Shown: positions 26,846 to 35,597 of the stretch, one piece after another
How positions within the stretch are numbered: position 1 is the stretch's first letter
Layout: each line of letters opens with the position of its first letter
Source of the DNA: Agrococcus sp. ARC_14
Lineage (GTDB): Bacteria > Actinomycetota > Actinomycetes > Actinomycetales > Microbacteriaceae
Reading direction: 5' to 3'
DNA: 64,000 nt
Assembly: GCF_022436485.1 (NCBI RefSeq)
Contig: NZ_JAKUDO010000002.1
Span: 347,681-411,680, forward strand
Position numbers and translations under genes: made by a program
Notes under the pieces: model-generated
Seen by the model: the letters and a program-made list of their open reading frames with translations, nothing else
What the model was told of the DNA's origin: nothing
Databases searched by the model: none

Positions 26846-26868
26846 AGGAGGAGGAGAGGGAGGAGAGG

Positions 26869-27249
26869 TCAGGCCTGCGCACCGTAGTCGGGCAGCTGCT
26901 GCAGCGTCCAGCGGTTGCCATCCGGATCGGCGAAGCTGACGAAGCGCCCCCAGGCCAGGTCGTCGACCTCGCTCGCGTCGACGCCGGCTGCCACCAGCTG
27001 GGCGCGCGCTGCATCTGCATCCTCGACGACGACCTGTACGTTGCGCATGCTGCCCGGCGCATCCTCCGCGATTCCCTCGCCGAAGGCGATCGAGCATGCA
27101 GAGCCGGGCGGCGTGACCTGCACGAAGCGCAGCCCGGGCTGCACCGTCTGGTCGTGGTCGACGTTCCAGCCGAGCTGGTCGCCGTAGAACGCCTTCGCCC
27201 TGTCGGTGTCGCTCACCGGCACGAAGATCAGCTCGATGCGAAAGTCCAC
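26869..27249 (-). CDS. VOC superfamily (glyoxalase/bleomycin-resistance-like) protein
   Basis: A 126-residue protein with the two-module VOC fold: IELIFVPVSDTDRAKAFYGDQLGWNVDHD at the start, and VSFADPDGNRWTLQQLP at the end. The absence of the canonical His in the first module argues against a classical glyoxalase I and for a binding or uncharacterised role. ATG 27249 is the first start in frame. It lies downstream of tctA on the same strand but is separated from it by 187 bases and a hairpin, so it is probably not part of the tct operon. Confidence 0.85.
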   Translation of the reverse strand: MDFRIELIFVPVSDTDRAKAFYGDQLGWNVDHDQTVQPGLRFVQVTPPGSACSIAFGEGIAEDAPGSMRNVQVVVEDADAARAQLVAAGVDASEVDDLAWGRFVSFADPDGNRWTLQQLPDYGAQA

Positions 27250-27381
27250 TGGGTTCTCCGATCGTCAGTCGCGGTCGCCGTCGGCCGCGTCGAGCACGAC
27301 GCTACGCCGGGCCACCCACGCGCACCAGCGCATCGGTCGCCCACGCGCACCAGGTGCACCGGCCGCCCACCGCTGGCACGG

Positions 27382-27424
27382 ACGACGGATGCCGCCCCGG
27401 GTCATCCGGGACGGCATCCGTCGT
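27382..27424 (-). terminator. Terminator-like hairpin after tctA
   Basis: ACGACGGATGCCG (27382-27394) pairs with CGGCATCCGTCGT (27412-27424), and CCCGG/CCGGG extends the stem after one mismatch. It lies 13 bases beyond the tctA stop, on the transcript of the tct operon. Confidence 0.7.
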
Positions 27425-27436
27425 GTGGTGCTGCGG

Positions 27437-29107
27437 TCAGTCGCCGCCGATCTCAGGACCCTCTGGATGGTTGGGCCCATCGCGGCGGATCTTCGGCAGC
27501 GCCGTCGTCGACAGCCGTCCGCGGTCGAGCTCGGGATGCGGCTCGTGCAGCTCGATGTCCTCGTCGAGCGCCGCGATCGTGGTCGTCTCGACCGTCGGCA
27601 GCGAGGCCTCATAGCGCGCGCGGCGGCGCTTGAGCCACAGGGCGAGCACGACGATGAGCGCCATCGCCACGTAGGCGATGACCGCGAACGGGCTCTGCAC
27701 GAGGTAGGCGGGGTCGCCCTGGCCGATCTGCATCGCCGTGCGCAGCTCCTCCTCGGCCATCGGGCCGAGGATCGCGCCGATCACGAGCGGTGCGATCGGG
27801 AACCCGAGCCGCCGCATGAAGAAGCCCACGACGCCCAGCACCAGCAGTACGGCGATGTCGAAGACCGTGAAGTTCGTGGCGTAGGCGCCGAGTCCCGCGA
27901 AGACCAGGATGCCGGCGTAGAGGTAGGGCCGGGGGATCTGCAGCAGCTTCACCCAGATGCCCACGAGCGGCAGGTTGAGCACCAGCAGCAGCACGTTGCC
28001 GATGTAGAGGCTCGCGATGAGCGCCCACACGAGCTCCGGCTGCGACTCGAACAGGCGCGGGCCGGGCTGCAGGCCGTAGCTCTGGAACGCGTAGAGCATG
28101 ATCGCCGCGGTCGCGGTGGTCGGGATGCCGAGCGTCAGCAGCGGCACGAGCACGCCCGCGGCCGCCGCGTTGTTCGCCGACTCGGGCCCCGCGACGCCCT
28201 CGATCGCTCCCTTGCCGAACTGCTTGCGGTACTCCGGCTTCGCCAGGCTGCGCTCTGTCGCATAGGAGAGGAAGGTCGCGACGTCGGCGCCACCGGCCGG
28301 GATCGAGCCGATCGGGAAGCCGATGAATGCGCCGCGCAGCCACGGCTTCCACGAGCGCGCCCAGTCGGAGCGGCGCATCCAGGTGCGCCAGCCGCGGGTG
28401 ATCGGGATGATCGGCAGCTCGCCGCCTCGCAGTCGCGAGCCCACGTAGAGCGCCTCACCGAGCGCGAAGAGCCCGACGGCGACCAGCACGACGTCGATGC
28501 CGTCGCCGAGCTGCGGGATGCCGAGCGTGAAGCGCGACTGGCCGGTCAGCGTGTCGACGCCGATGAGGCCGACGAACAGGCCGAGCGCGAGCGAGACCAT
28601 GCCGCGCCACATGCTGTTGCCGAGCAGGGCGCCGACGGTGAGGAAGGCGATCACCATCAGGGCGAAGTAGTCGGCCGGGCCGAGGCTGACCGCGAAGCGC
28701 GCCACCGTCGGCGCCAGCAGCGTGAGCAGCACCGTGGCGATCGTGCCCGCGATGAAGGAGCCGATGGCGGCGGTGGCGAGGGCGGCGGCGCCGCGGCCGG
28801 CGCGCGCCATCTTGTTGCCCTCGAGCGCCGTCACGATCGACGCAGACTCACCCGGGGTGTTCAGCAGGATGGAGGTGGTGGACCCGCCGTACATGCCGCC
28901 GTAGTAGATGCCCGCGAAGACGATGAACGCCGCGGTCGGTTCGAGCACGGCGGTGATGGGCAGCAGCAGGGCGACCGTCATGGCGGGGCCGATGCCCGGC
29001 AGCACGCCGACGGCCGTGCCCAGCAGCACGCCGAGCAGCGCGTAGAGCAGGTAGACGGGCTGGATCGCCGTGGCGAAGCCGTCGAGCAGCAGGGACCAGG
29101 TGTCCAT
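27437..29107 (-). CDS. tctA: Tripartite tricarboxylate transporter, large permease TctA
   Basis: The large integral-membrane subunit of a TTT-family importer, which takes up citrate-like tri- or dicarboxylates with the help of a periplasmic binding protein and ion gradient. The 556-residue protein has about twelve helices and the two family repeats, [20 protein letters not shown] with [18 protein letters not shown], and [19 protein letters not shown] with [15 protein letters not shown] charged cytoplasmic tail of about 60 residues ends it. ATG 29107 overlaps the stop of tctB (TGATG on the minus strand). The gene order tctC-tctB-tctA with a divergent two-component system supports regulated carboxylate uptake. 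Confidence 0.95.
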   Translation of the reverse strand: MDTWSLLLDGFATAIQPVYLLYALLGVLLGTAVGVLPGIGPAMTVALLLPITAVLEPTAAFIVFAGIYYGGMYGGSTTSILLNTPGESASIVTALEGNKMARAGRGAAALATAAIGSFIAGTIATVLLTLLAPTVARFAVSLGPADYFALMVIAFLTVGALLGNSMWRGMVSLALGLFVGLIGVDTLTGQSRFTLGIPQLGDGIDVVLVAVGLFALGEALYVGSRLRGGELPIIPITRGWRTWMRRSDWARSWKPWLRGAFIGFPIGSIPAGGADVATFLSYATERSLAKPEYRKQFGKGAIEGVAGPESANNAAAAGVLVPLLTLGIPTTATAAIMLYAFQSYGLQPGPRLFESQPELVWALIASLYIGNVLLLVLNLPLVGIWVKLLQIPRPYLYAGILVFAGLGAYATNFTVFDIAVLLVLGVVGFFMRRLGFPIAPLVIGAILGPMAEEELRTAMQIGQGDPAYLVQSPFAVIAYVAMALIVVLALWLKRRRARYEASLPTVETTTIAALDEDIELHEPHPELDRGRLSTTALPKIRRDGPNHPEGPEIGGD

Positions 29108-29652
29108 CAGAGGCCGATCCAGGAGGTCAGGGTGCCCGTCACGGGCAGCGATAGCCCGAGCAGGGTGCCGAAGATGAGCTGCGTCACGACACCCATGGCG
29201 AGCCCGATCAGCACGGCCGCCCACCAGCGCTTCGCGCCCAGGGCGATGGATGCGCCGGTGAACAGGATGGTGACGCCGAGCGGCCAGCCGAGGTGCGGGA
29301 TCGTCAGCATGAGCGAGAGGAAGCTCAGCAGCACGATGCCGGTCACGCCCCACGAGGTGCCGTGCTCGGTGTCGATGTCCTCGCCCTCCTCCGCCTCGCC
29401 GAAGCGGCCGCGCAGCTGTGCGACGAGGACGACGATGGCGCTGACGAGCATGAGGCCGCCGACGGCGTAGGGCACGACGCGCGCCCCGAGCGTGTTGGTG
29501 GAGCCGGGAGGCTCGCGGATGGTGGTGGTCGCGATGAGCACGGCGATCGAGAGCACGATGATGAGGCCGACGAAGGCCATCGCCTCGATGCGCGCGGCAC
29601 GCGACGCCGCCGGCGCACCCGAGGGTGCGCCGGCGGTCGTCGTGGCGGTCAT
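29107..29652 (-). CDS. tctB: Tripartite tricarboxylate transporter, small permease TctB
   Basis: The small membrane subunit of the TTT transporter. The 181-residue protein has an N-terminal Thr/Ala-rich segment, then four hydrophobic helices ([78 protein letters not shown]), the usual TctB topology, with a Glu-rich loop between helices 2 and 3. Its ATG overlaps the tctC stop by four bases and its stop overlaps the tctA start. The three genes therefore form one tightly coupled operon. Confidence 0.92.
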   Translation of the reverse strand: MTATTTAGAPSGAPAASRAARIEAMAFVGLIIVLSIAVLIATTTIREPPGSTNTLGARVVPYAVGGLMLVSAIVVLVAQLRGRFGEAEEGEDIDTEHGTSWGVTGIVLLSFLSLMLTIPHLGWPLGVTILFTGASIALGAKRWWAAVLIGLAMGVVTQLIFGTLLGLSLPVTGTLTSWIGL

Positions 29653-30677
29653 TCGATCAGGCCGATCGTGCGCAGGGTCTCCTGCGTCAGCGTGATGTCC
29701 TCCGTCAGGAACGCGTCGAAGTCGTCACCGGCGAGGAACGCATCCGTCCATCCGCGCTGCTCGAGCGCGTCGGCCCAGACGGTGCTGTCGTGCAGCTGCG
29801 TCACGAGGTCGATCAGCGCCGCGCGCTCCTCGTCGGAGATGCCGCCAGGGGCGATGACGCCGCGCCAGTTCGTGATGGTGACGTCGATGCCCTCATCCTG
29901 GATCGTCGGCACGTCCGGCAGCATCTCTGCGGGCTCGGCGCTCGAGACCGCGAGCGCCCGCAGGTCGCCGGAGAGCACCGACTCCGAGAACTCTCCGACG
30001 CCGGAGATCCCGGCCTGCACGGTGTTGCCGAGCAGCATGGTGAGCGCCTCGCCGCCGCCGGAGTTGGCGACGTAGTTGAGCGTGCCGGGCACCTCTTCGG
30101 GCGCGACGCCCGCCTCGGTGAGCAGCAGCCCCGCGAGGATGTGGTCGATGCCGCCGGCCGAGCCGCCGGTGACGGCGACGCCCTGACCCTCGGCGACGAT
30201 CGCGTCGACCAGATCCTGCAGGGACTCGTAGGGAGAGTCGGCAGGCACGACGATGACGAGCGGCTCCTCGGTGAGCTGCGCGATCGGCGTCATGTCCTCG
30301 ATGCGCGTGTCGGATGCGTTCGTCTCGACCGCGCCGACCATCACGGAGCCCGTGACCATGAGCGTGTTGGGGTCGGTCTCGGTCGCCAGGTTCGCGAGGC
30401 CGACGGTGCCGCCGGCGCCGCCGATGTTCGACGCGGGTGCGGAGCCGACGATGCCGTCCTCGGTGAGCACGCGCGAGATCTCGCGGGCGGTCTGGTCCCA
30501 GCCGCCGCCAGGATCGGCGGGGGCGATGACGTTGACGGCGCTGATCGCGCCGGGCGCCTCGCCGTCAGCGGGCGTGCCGCCGGATGAGCAGGCGGCGAGC
30601 GCGAGTGCCGCTGCACCCGCCAGGCCGATTCGGAACATGGACTGCGTGCGCGTGTTGCGCGCGGTGTTCGGGTGCAT
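29649..30677 (-). CDS. tctC: Tripartite tricarboxylate transporter substrate-binding lipoprotein TctC
   Basis: The extracytoplasmic binding protein (Bug family) of the TTT system, 342 residues. It begins with a lipoprotein signal ending [10 protein letters not shown], whose Cys is the predicted lipid anchor. Typical Bug elements follow: [35 protein letters not shown], and the ligand loop region [16 protein letters not shown]. The ligand is a carboxylate, probably citrate or a related acid, but Bug proteins vary widely. ATG 30677 is chosen; an in-frame GTG at 30686 is closer to the GGAGGAG site and would add three residues. It is the first gene of the operon. Confidence 0.92.
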   Translation of the reverse strand: MHPNTARNTRTQSMFRIGLAGAAALALAACSSGGTPADGEAPGAISAVNVIAPADPGGGWDQTAREISRVLTEDGIVGSAPASNIGGAGGTVGLANLATETDPNTLMVTGSVMVGAVETNASDTRIEDMTPIAQLTEEPLVIVVPADSPYESLQDLVDAIVAEGQGVAVTGGSAGGIDHILAGLLLTEAGVAPEEVPGTLNYVANSGGGEALTMLLGNTVQAGISGVGEFSESVLSGDLRALAVSSAEPAEMLPDVPTIQDEGIDVTITNWRGVIAPGGISDEERAALIDLVTQLHDSTVWADALEQRGWTDAFLAGDDFDAFLTEDITLTQETLRTIGLIE

Positions 30678-30734
30678 GGATCGCACGTCTCCTCCTTGAG
30701 CGCCCGGCGCCATGCCGGGTCACGATCTTCGCCG

Positions 30735-30843
30735 AACCTAGCCCGGCTCGGATGGGCGGCCGGCGTTGTGGTCGAAAGGTGCGTTTCGGTCGTTTCGGTC
30801 AGGCTTCGAGCGGCCTTCGAGCGGCCTCCGGGCGGCCTAGCAT
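30735..30843. promoter_or_regulatory. Divergent tct / two-component promoter region with tandem boxes
   Basis: A possible minus-strand -10 (TAGGTT, complement of 30735-30740) would serve tctC. TAGCAT (30838-30843) would serve the kinase gene seven bases later. Between them are CGTTTCGGT twice in tandem (30782-30799) and an 11-bp unit, CTTCGAGCGGC, three times head to tail with two changes in the last (30804-30836). The 11-bp spacing places each unit on one helix face, as for a response-regulator array. Confidence 0.55.
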
Positions 30844-30850
30844 GGGGCTC

Positions 30851-32457
30851 GTGGGACGAGCGATGACGCTGCGCACGCAGCTGGTGCTGCTGCAGAGCGC
30901 CATCATGCTCGTCGTCATCCTCGGCACCGGGGCCGCCGCCGCCGTCATCCAGGAGCGCGTGCTGCGCAGCGCCTACGTCGACCGGATGGTCGGCACCGCC
31001 GAATCGGTCGCGCAGCTCCCCTCCGTCATCGACGCCTACGACGATCCGGATCCCTCCCGCGTCATCCAGCCGATCGCCGAGACCATCCGCATCGCCTCCG
31101 GCATGACCTACGTCGTCGTCACCGACCGCGACGGCATCCGCTTCTCGCATCCAAATCCCGACAACATCGGCGAGCGCGTCTCGACCGACCCCACCACCGC
31201 CGAGACCGGCGTGCGCTTCGTCGGCACGCAGGAGGGCACGCTCGGCGTCTCCTGGCGGGCGAAGGTGCCCGTCTACGACGTCGACGGCTCACTGCTCGGA
31301 CAGGTCTCGGTCGGCATCCTCGAATCCGAGGTGCGCGCCGACTGGCTCGACGACATCTGGGTGCTCGGGGTGTGCCTCGCGGCCGCGGCCGTGCTCGGCG
31401 TCGTGCTCGCGACCTGGGCCGCGGCGCTCGTGCGACGGCGCATCCACGGCGTCGAGCCCGACGAGATCAAGGCGATGCTCGAGACCCGCAACGCCACGCT
31501 GCACGGCATCGGCGAGGGGCTCGTCGTGCTCGACGAGCACGGCACGATCGCGCTCTGCAACGACGCGGCGCTGCGGCTGCTCGGGCGCGAGGGTGACGAC
31601 CTCGCCGGCGTGCCGGTCTCCGAGGTGGCAGAGGCGCAGCTGCAGCCGCTGCTGGCCGACGCCGGTGAGCAGCAGCTCGTGCTCGTCGGTGAGCGCGTGC
31701 TCGTGGCGCGGGCCGACACGGTGATCGTCGACGGCCGCGCGGTGGGCACCGTGCTCATCCTGCGCGACCGCACCGAGCTCGACGCCGCCCTGCGCGACCT
31801 GGCTGGCGCGCAGGGGATGACCGAGACCTTGCGCGCGCAGCAGCACGAGTTCGCCAACACGCTGCACACGCTCGGCGGCCTGCTCGAGCTGGGCGAGACG
31901 GATGCGGCGATGGGCGTCATCGAGCGCGCGGGCGCCGGCGGCGCGCTCGACCCGCTCGAGCCCGAGTCGGGCATCCTCGAGCTCGAGGTCGCCGCGCTCA
32001 TGATGGCCAAGCGCGCGCAGGCGCGCGAGCACGGGGTCGAGCTGGTGGCGACGGATGCGGCGCTGCAGCCCGCCCCGTCGGCGGCGGTCGCGGGCGATTG
32101 GCTGACGGTGCTGGGCAACCTGGTCGACAATGCGCTCGACGCCTCGACCGGTGGACGCGTGGAGGTGGCGCTCGCGGACGAGACGACGGATGCGGGACGC
32201 GTCGTGACGATCACGGTGGACGACGAGGGGAGGGGGTCGCGCCCGAGATGCGCGAGTCGATCTTCGACGTCGAAGTCTCGACCAAGCAGCGCCCCGGCAG
32301 CCATTCGCGCGGCTACGGACTCACCCTGGTGCGCCGAGTCGCCCAGCGACTCGGCGGCAGCGCGATCGTCGAGGCGTCGCCGCTGGGCGGTGCGCGCTTC
32401 ATCGCGACGCTGCCCGTGGTCGAGAGCACCGTCGCGGTCGACGAGGTGCGCGCATGA
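30851..32457 (+). pseudogene. CitA/DcuS-type sensor histidine kinase with frameshift in the ATPase domain
   Basis: The first 460 residues read as a citrate/C4-dicarboxylate sensor kinase: transmembrane helix 1, an extracytoplasmic PAS/Cache domain (FSHPNPDNIGERV is the family ligand motif), helix 2 (WVLGVCLAAAAVLGVVLATW), a PAS domain (about 205-310), an H-box with QQHEFANTLHTLGGLLELG and an N-box GNLVDNALDAS. At 32228-32229 one base is missing: GAC GAC GAG GGG AGG replaces the expected DDEG-EG of the G1 box. The remainder (VAPEMRESIFDV, then HSRGYGLTLVRR) continues in the next frame to 32457. Restoring one base would give 535 residues. It may be a true mutation or a sequencing error. Confidence 0.85.
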
Positions 32458-33125
32458 GGCTGCTGCGCGTGCTGATCGTCGAGGACGACAAGGCGGTCGC
32501 GCTCGTCACGCGTGGCTTCGTGGAGCGCCACGGCGCCTTCGCCGTCGTCGGCGAGGCCGGCACCGGTCGCGACGCGCTCGAGGCGATCGAAGCCGTGCGC
32601 CCCGACCTCGTCCTCCTCGACGTGCACCTTCCCGACGCATCCGGCATCGAGGTGCTGCGCGTCGCCAGGGCGCGCGGCTTCGCCGGCGAGGTCGTCGCTG
32701 TGACCGCCGCCCGCGACCTCGAGACCGTGCGCGCCGCGCGGGCGTTCGGCGTGCGCCACTACCTGGTGAAGCCGTTCGGTCTCGAGGCGATGCGCGAACG
32801 GCTGGAGGCCATCCGGGCTGAGCTCGCACAGGCGGAGACGCTCTCGACCCACCCGCTCGACCAGCGCGCCGTCGACGCGATGCTGCAGCCCAGCGAGCGG
32901 CAGAAGCAGCCGGTGGCTGGCTCGCAGCTCACGCTCGATCGAGTGGCGGCGCTGCTCGCGGGCGTCGAGGGCTCCGTCAGCGCCACGGAGGTCGCGGAGC
33001 AGCTGGGGATGGCACGCGTGAGCGCCCGCAGATACCTCGAGAGGCTCGTGATCGAGGGCCGGGCGGCGGTGGCGCCGCGCTACGGCGGCACCGGCAGGCC
33101 GGAGCTGCGCTACAGCGTGCGCTGA
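32454..33125 (+). CDS. CitB/DcuR-type response regulator
   Basis: The DNA-binding partner of the kinase at 30851-32457, 223 residues. The receiver domain has the acidic pair LIVEDD (residues 8-13), the phosphoacceptor Asp in LVLLDVHLPD and the Lys of YLVKPF. The C-terminal domain (about 150-223) carries an HTH of the CitB family (SATEVAEQLGMARVSARRYLERL). Its ATG overlaps the kinase stop in the restored frame (ATGA), which confirms that the kinase once read through to 32457. It is likely to control the divergent tctCBA operon in response to an extracellular carboxylate, perhaps through the tandem boxes at 30782-30836. The gene itself is intact. Confidence 0.92.
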   Translation: MRLLRVLIVEDDKAVALVTRGFVERHGAFAVVGEAGTGRDALEAIEAVRPDLVLLDVHLPDASGIEVLRVARARGFAGEVVAVTAARDLETVRAARAFGVRHYLVKPFGLEAMRERLEAIRAELAQAETLSTHPLDQRAVDAMLQPSERQKQPVAGSQLTLDRVAALLAGVEGSVSATEVAEQLGMARVSARRYLERLVIEGRAAVAPRYGGTGRPELRYSVR

Positions 33126-33153
33126 GTGCATCGCGGCTGGGGGACACCGGCGC

Positions 33154-33159
33154 TATCCT
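33154..33159 (+). promoter_or_regulatory. Putative -10 box of the lipoprotein-CDF operon
   Basis: TATCCT ends six bases before ATG 33166, again leaderless spacing. It separates this operon from the response-regulator gene that ends at 33125. Confidence 0.5.
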
Positions 33160-33165
33160 GCGGGC

Positions 33166-33675
33166 ATGCGAGCACGTTGGATGCGCCGCCCCGGGATGCG
33201 CCGCCCCGTTGCCGTCGCGCTCGCTGCGGGACTCACCGCAGTGCTTGCCGGCTGCGGCATCACGATCCCGTCCGACGTGGAGGGCACGCTCGACGACGTG
33301 ACCGGGGGCGTGCTGCAGGTGGGCATCACGCCCAACCCGCCGCACGTCGACACCAGCGGCGAGCAGCCCGCCGGCACCGAGGTGGCGCTCGTGGGCTCCT
33401 TCGCCGGCTCGATCGGAGCGAGCGTCGAGTGGACGGAGGGCAGCGAGCAGTCGCTCGTGCAGCTGCTCGAGATCGGCGAGCTCGACCTGGTGATCGGCGG
33501 CCTCACCGAGCAGACGCCCTGGAGCGACCGTGTGGCGCTCACCCGCTCCTACGCCGAGGCCGAGCAGCAGGACGGCTCGACCAGCGGCCTCGTCATGCTC
33601 GCGCCGATGGGCGAGAACGCGTTCCTCTCGGCGCTCGAACGGCACCTCGACGCCGAGACGGAGGGCGAGCCGTGA
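33166..33675 (+). CDS. Small lipoprotein resembling one lobe of a family 3 solute-binding protein
   Basis: A 169-residue exported protein with a basic N-terminus, hydrophobic core and lipobox VLAGC (Cys about residue 28). The mature part (GVLQVGITPNPPHVD, then LLEIGELDLVIGGLTEQTPW) looks like the first lobe of an amino-acid-type solute-binding protein. It stops at about 140 mature residues, whereas such proteins have about 230-250. The whole second lobe is missing, yet the frame is clean, so it appears to be a stable short form rather than a recent break. It overlaps the following CDF-type transporter gene by four bases, which suggests a joint role. Function is unknown. Confidence 0.75.
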   Translation: MRARWMRRPGMRRPVAVALAAGLTAVLAGCGITIPSDVEGTLDDVTGGVLQVGITPNPPHVDTSGEQPAGTEVALVGSFAGSIGASVEWTEGSEQSLVQLLEIGELDLVIGGLTEQTPWSDRVALTRSYAEAEQQDGSTSGLVMLAPMGENAFLSALERHLDAETEGEP

Positions 33676-34664
33676 GCCGCATCGGCGGGCGCGAGCTGCC
33701 CGAGGAGCAGGCGCGAGCGATGCGCAAGGCGCGCACGCTGGAGTGGGCGGTGCTCGCCTACACCGCCTGCACGATCACGGTCGTCGCCCTGGTGATGGGC
33801 AACTCCCAGGCCATGCGCACGGCCTGGGTGGAGGACATCCTCTCGACGATCCCGCAGATCGCGTTCCTCGTCGCGCTGCCGTTCGTGCGTCGCGCCGCGA
33901 CCGCGAAGCATCCATACGGCTACCACCGGGCGATGGGCGTCGGCCACCTCGTCGCGGGCGTCGCGCTGCTCGCCGTCGGCGCCAACCTCTGCTTCGAGGC
34001 GATCAGCGGCCTCGTGAAGCAGGAGCATCCGCCGATCGGCACCATGCAGCTCTTCGGCGTCACCGTGTGGCAGGGCTGGGTGATGGTGTCCGTGATGGCA
34101 CTGATCGTGATCGGCCCGCTCATCTACGGCCGCATGAAGATGCGGCTCGCGAAGCAGCTCAACAACAAGCTGCTCTACGCCGACGCCGACATGGCGCAGG
34201 CCGACTGGACGACGAACGTCGGCTCGATCATCGGAGTGCTCGGCATCGGCATGGGCATCTGGTGGCTCGACGGCGCCGCAGCCCTCTTCATCTCCCTCAG
34301 CATCCTGTGGGACGGCGTCAAGAACACCCGCGCATCCGTGCTCGACCTCATGGACATGCGCGCCACCACCTTTGATCAGTCGGAGCCCGACCCGGTGCAC
34401 GGTCGCATCGACGTGCTGCTGCGGCGGCGTCGCTGGGTGCGCGAGGCGGCCAGCAGGATCCGCGACGAGGGCCAGGTGCTGCACGTCGAGGCCTTCGTGG
34501 TGCCCAGGCGCGGCACGGTGAAGGTGGCGGATGTCGACCGTGCGGTCGCCGACATCATGGCGCTCGACTGGCGGGTGCAGGACGTCTCGGTCTCGGTGGT
34601 CGGCGAGCTCGATCTGCCGGAGGAGCAGGAGCAGGAGCGCGAGCGGGCAGGTCGCGGAGGCTGA
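33672..34664 (+). CDS. Cation diffusion facilitator (CDF) family transporter
   Basis: A 330-residue membrane transporter with a CDF-like plan: about five or six helices between residues 25 and 225, an internal AKHPYGYHRAMGVGH segment (the conserved HPYGYxR motif) and a C-terminal cytoplasmic domain. The metal-site positions differ from typical zinc CDFs: the helix 2 segment is WVEDILSTIPQIAF, and the helix 5 segment is ADADMAQADWTTN, where the usual His of HxxxD appears to be Met. The cargo may therefore not be zinc. GTG 33672 overlaps the lipoprotein stop (GTGA), so the two genes are translationally coupled. Confidence 0.82.
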   Translation: MSRIGGRELPEEQARAMRKARTLEWAVLAYTACTITVVALVMGNSQAMRTAWVEDILSTIPQIAFLVALPFVRRAATAKHPYGYHRAMGVGHLVAGVALLAVGANLCFEAISGLVKQEHPPIGTMQLFGVTVWQGWVMVSVMALIVIGPLIYGRMKMRLAKQLNNKLLYADADMAQADWTTNVGSIIGVLGIGMGIWWLDGAAALFISLSILWDGVKNTRASVLDLMDMRATTFDQSEPDPVHGRIDVLLRRRRWVREAASRIRDEGQVLHVEAFVVPRRGTVKVADVDRAVADIMALDWRVQDVSVSVVGELDLPEEQEQERERAGRGG

Positions 34665-34688
34665 CGGGCCGGCGCGGTCGACACTCGG

Positions 34689-35411
34689 CTAGTGCACCGG
34701 GCTGCCGAAGAGCGAGCCGATCAGCCAGGTCGCTGCCAGCGCGACGATGCCGCCCAGCAGCACGCGCAGCATCGCGGCGCGCTTGCTCGAGGCGCCGATG
34801 CGGGCGGAGACGATGCCGGTCACCAGCAGCGCGAGCACCGTCGCGACGATGATCGGCCAGGGCATCCAGGCGGCGGGGGAGAGCAGCGCCGCGAGCAACG
34901 GCACGAGCGAGCCGAGCGTGAACGCGAGCGCGGAGGCGGCGGCGGCCGACCACGGGTTGTTGAGATCCTCGGGGTCGAGCTTGTACTCGACGTCGAGGTG
35001 CGCGCGCAGCGGATCGGCATCGGTCAGCTCGACCGCCACCTGGTGCGCGGTCGCGGGCTTGAGGCCGCGCAGCTCATACATGTGCGCGAGCTGATCGACC
35101 TGTGCTTCTGGCTGTGCCTCCAGGAACAGCTGCTCGCGGCGGATGGCGGCGCGCTCGCTGTCGCGCTGCGACGAGACCGAGACGTACTCGCCGACGCCCA
35201 TCGAGAACGCGCCGGCGACGAGCGCCGCGAGCCCCGCCGTGAGGACGCCGCCGACGGAGGTGCCCGCGCCCGCGACGCCGACCATGAGCGCCGACGTCGA
35301 GACGATGCCGTCGTTCGCGCCGAGCACGCCGGCGCGCAGCCAGTTGAGCTTCGAGGTCATCGACTCGACCGGCGGTGGCAGGTCGGGCCGACGCTGCAGT
35401 GCGGGATCCAT
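34689..35411 (-). CDS. VIT1/CCC1 family transporter
   Basis: A 240-residue membrane protein related to the vacuolar iron/manganese transporter family. The first helix region has LRAGVLGANDGIVSTSALMVGVAGA, which is diagnostic, followed by AFSMGVGEYVSVSSQRDSE. A cytoplasmic helical segment (about 90-150, EAQPEAQVDQLAHMYELRGL) contains acidic residues that could bind metal, and then three helices end the protein. Bacterial members are little studied; iron or manganese export is the usual guess. ATG 35411 has AGGAGG upstream. It is convergent with the CDF gene, so two metal-type transporters lie side by side. Confidence 0.88.
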   Translation of the reverse strand: MDPALQRRPDLPPPVESMTSKLNWLRAGVLGANDGIVSTSALMVGVAGAGTSVGGVLTAGLAALVAGAFSMGVGEYVSVSSQRDSERAAIRREQLFLEAQPEAQVDQLAHMYELRGLKPATAHQVAVELTDADPLRAHLDVEYKLDPEDLNNPWSAAAASALAFTLGSLVPLLAALLSPAAWMPWPIIVATVLALLVTGIVSARIGASSKRAAMLRVLLGGIVALAATWLIGSLFGSPVH

Positions 35412-35549
35412 GTGTCCTCCTGTGCAACCATCGTCCGGGGTCGGTGCGAGCGCCGCAAGCAAGGCGAGGCTCGTACGAAAGCCGCAAGAAAGCCGAATCT
35501 TCGGGGTTCGGAGCACCGAAAGCGCGCAGGAGCGCCCCCTTGGCGGGGC

Positions 35550-35555
35550 TAGGCT
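35550..35555 (+). promoter_or_regulatory. Putative -10 box of sucCD
   Basis: TAGGCT, the same hexamer as before the guaB3-like gene, lies 42 bases before GTG 35598. Unlike most promoters here it would give a leader of about 35 bases. Confidence 0.4.
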
Positions 35556-35597
35556 TGTCGCGGCGAATCCCCCCAAAACACACGGATTGGATGACGC

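Noticed and set aside
27303..27360. Short direct repeat CCCACGCGCACCAG before the VOC gene as a possible regulatory array
   Set aside because: Only two copies with irregular surroundings exist in a spacer otherwise explained by the tctA terminator; there is no further support.
32098..32821. Two separate genes made from the parts of the sensor kinase on both sides of the frameshift
   Set aside because: The downstream frame has no start with a ribosome-binding site and begins in the middle of the ATPase domain, and the upstream frame runs on into nonsense over the response regulator. One broken gene explains both.
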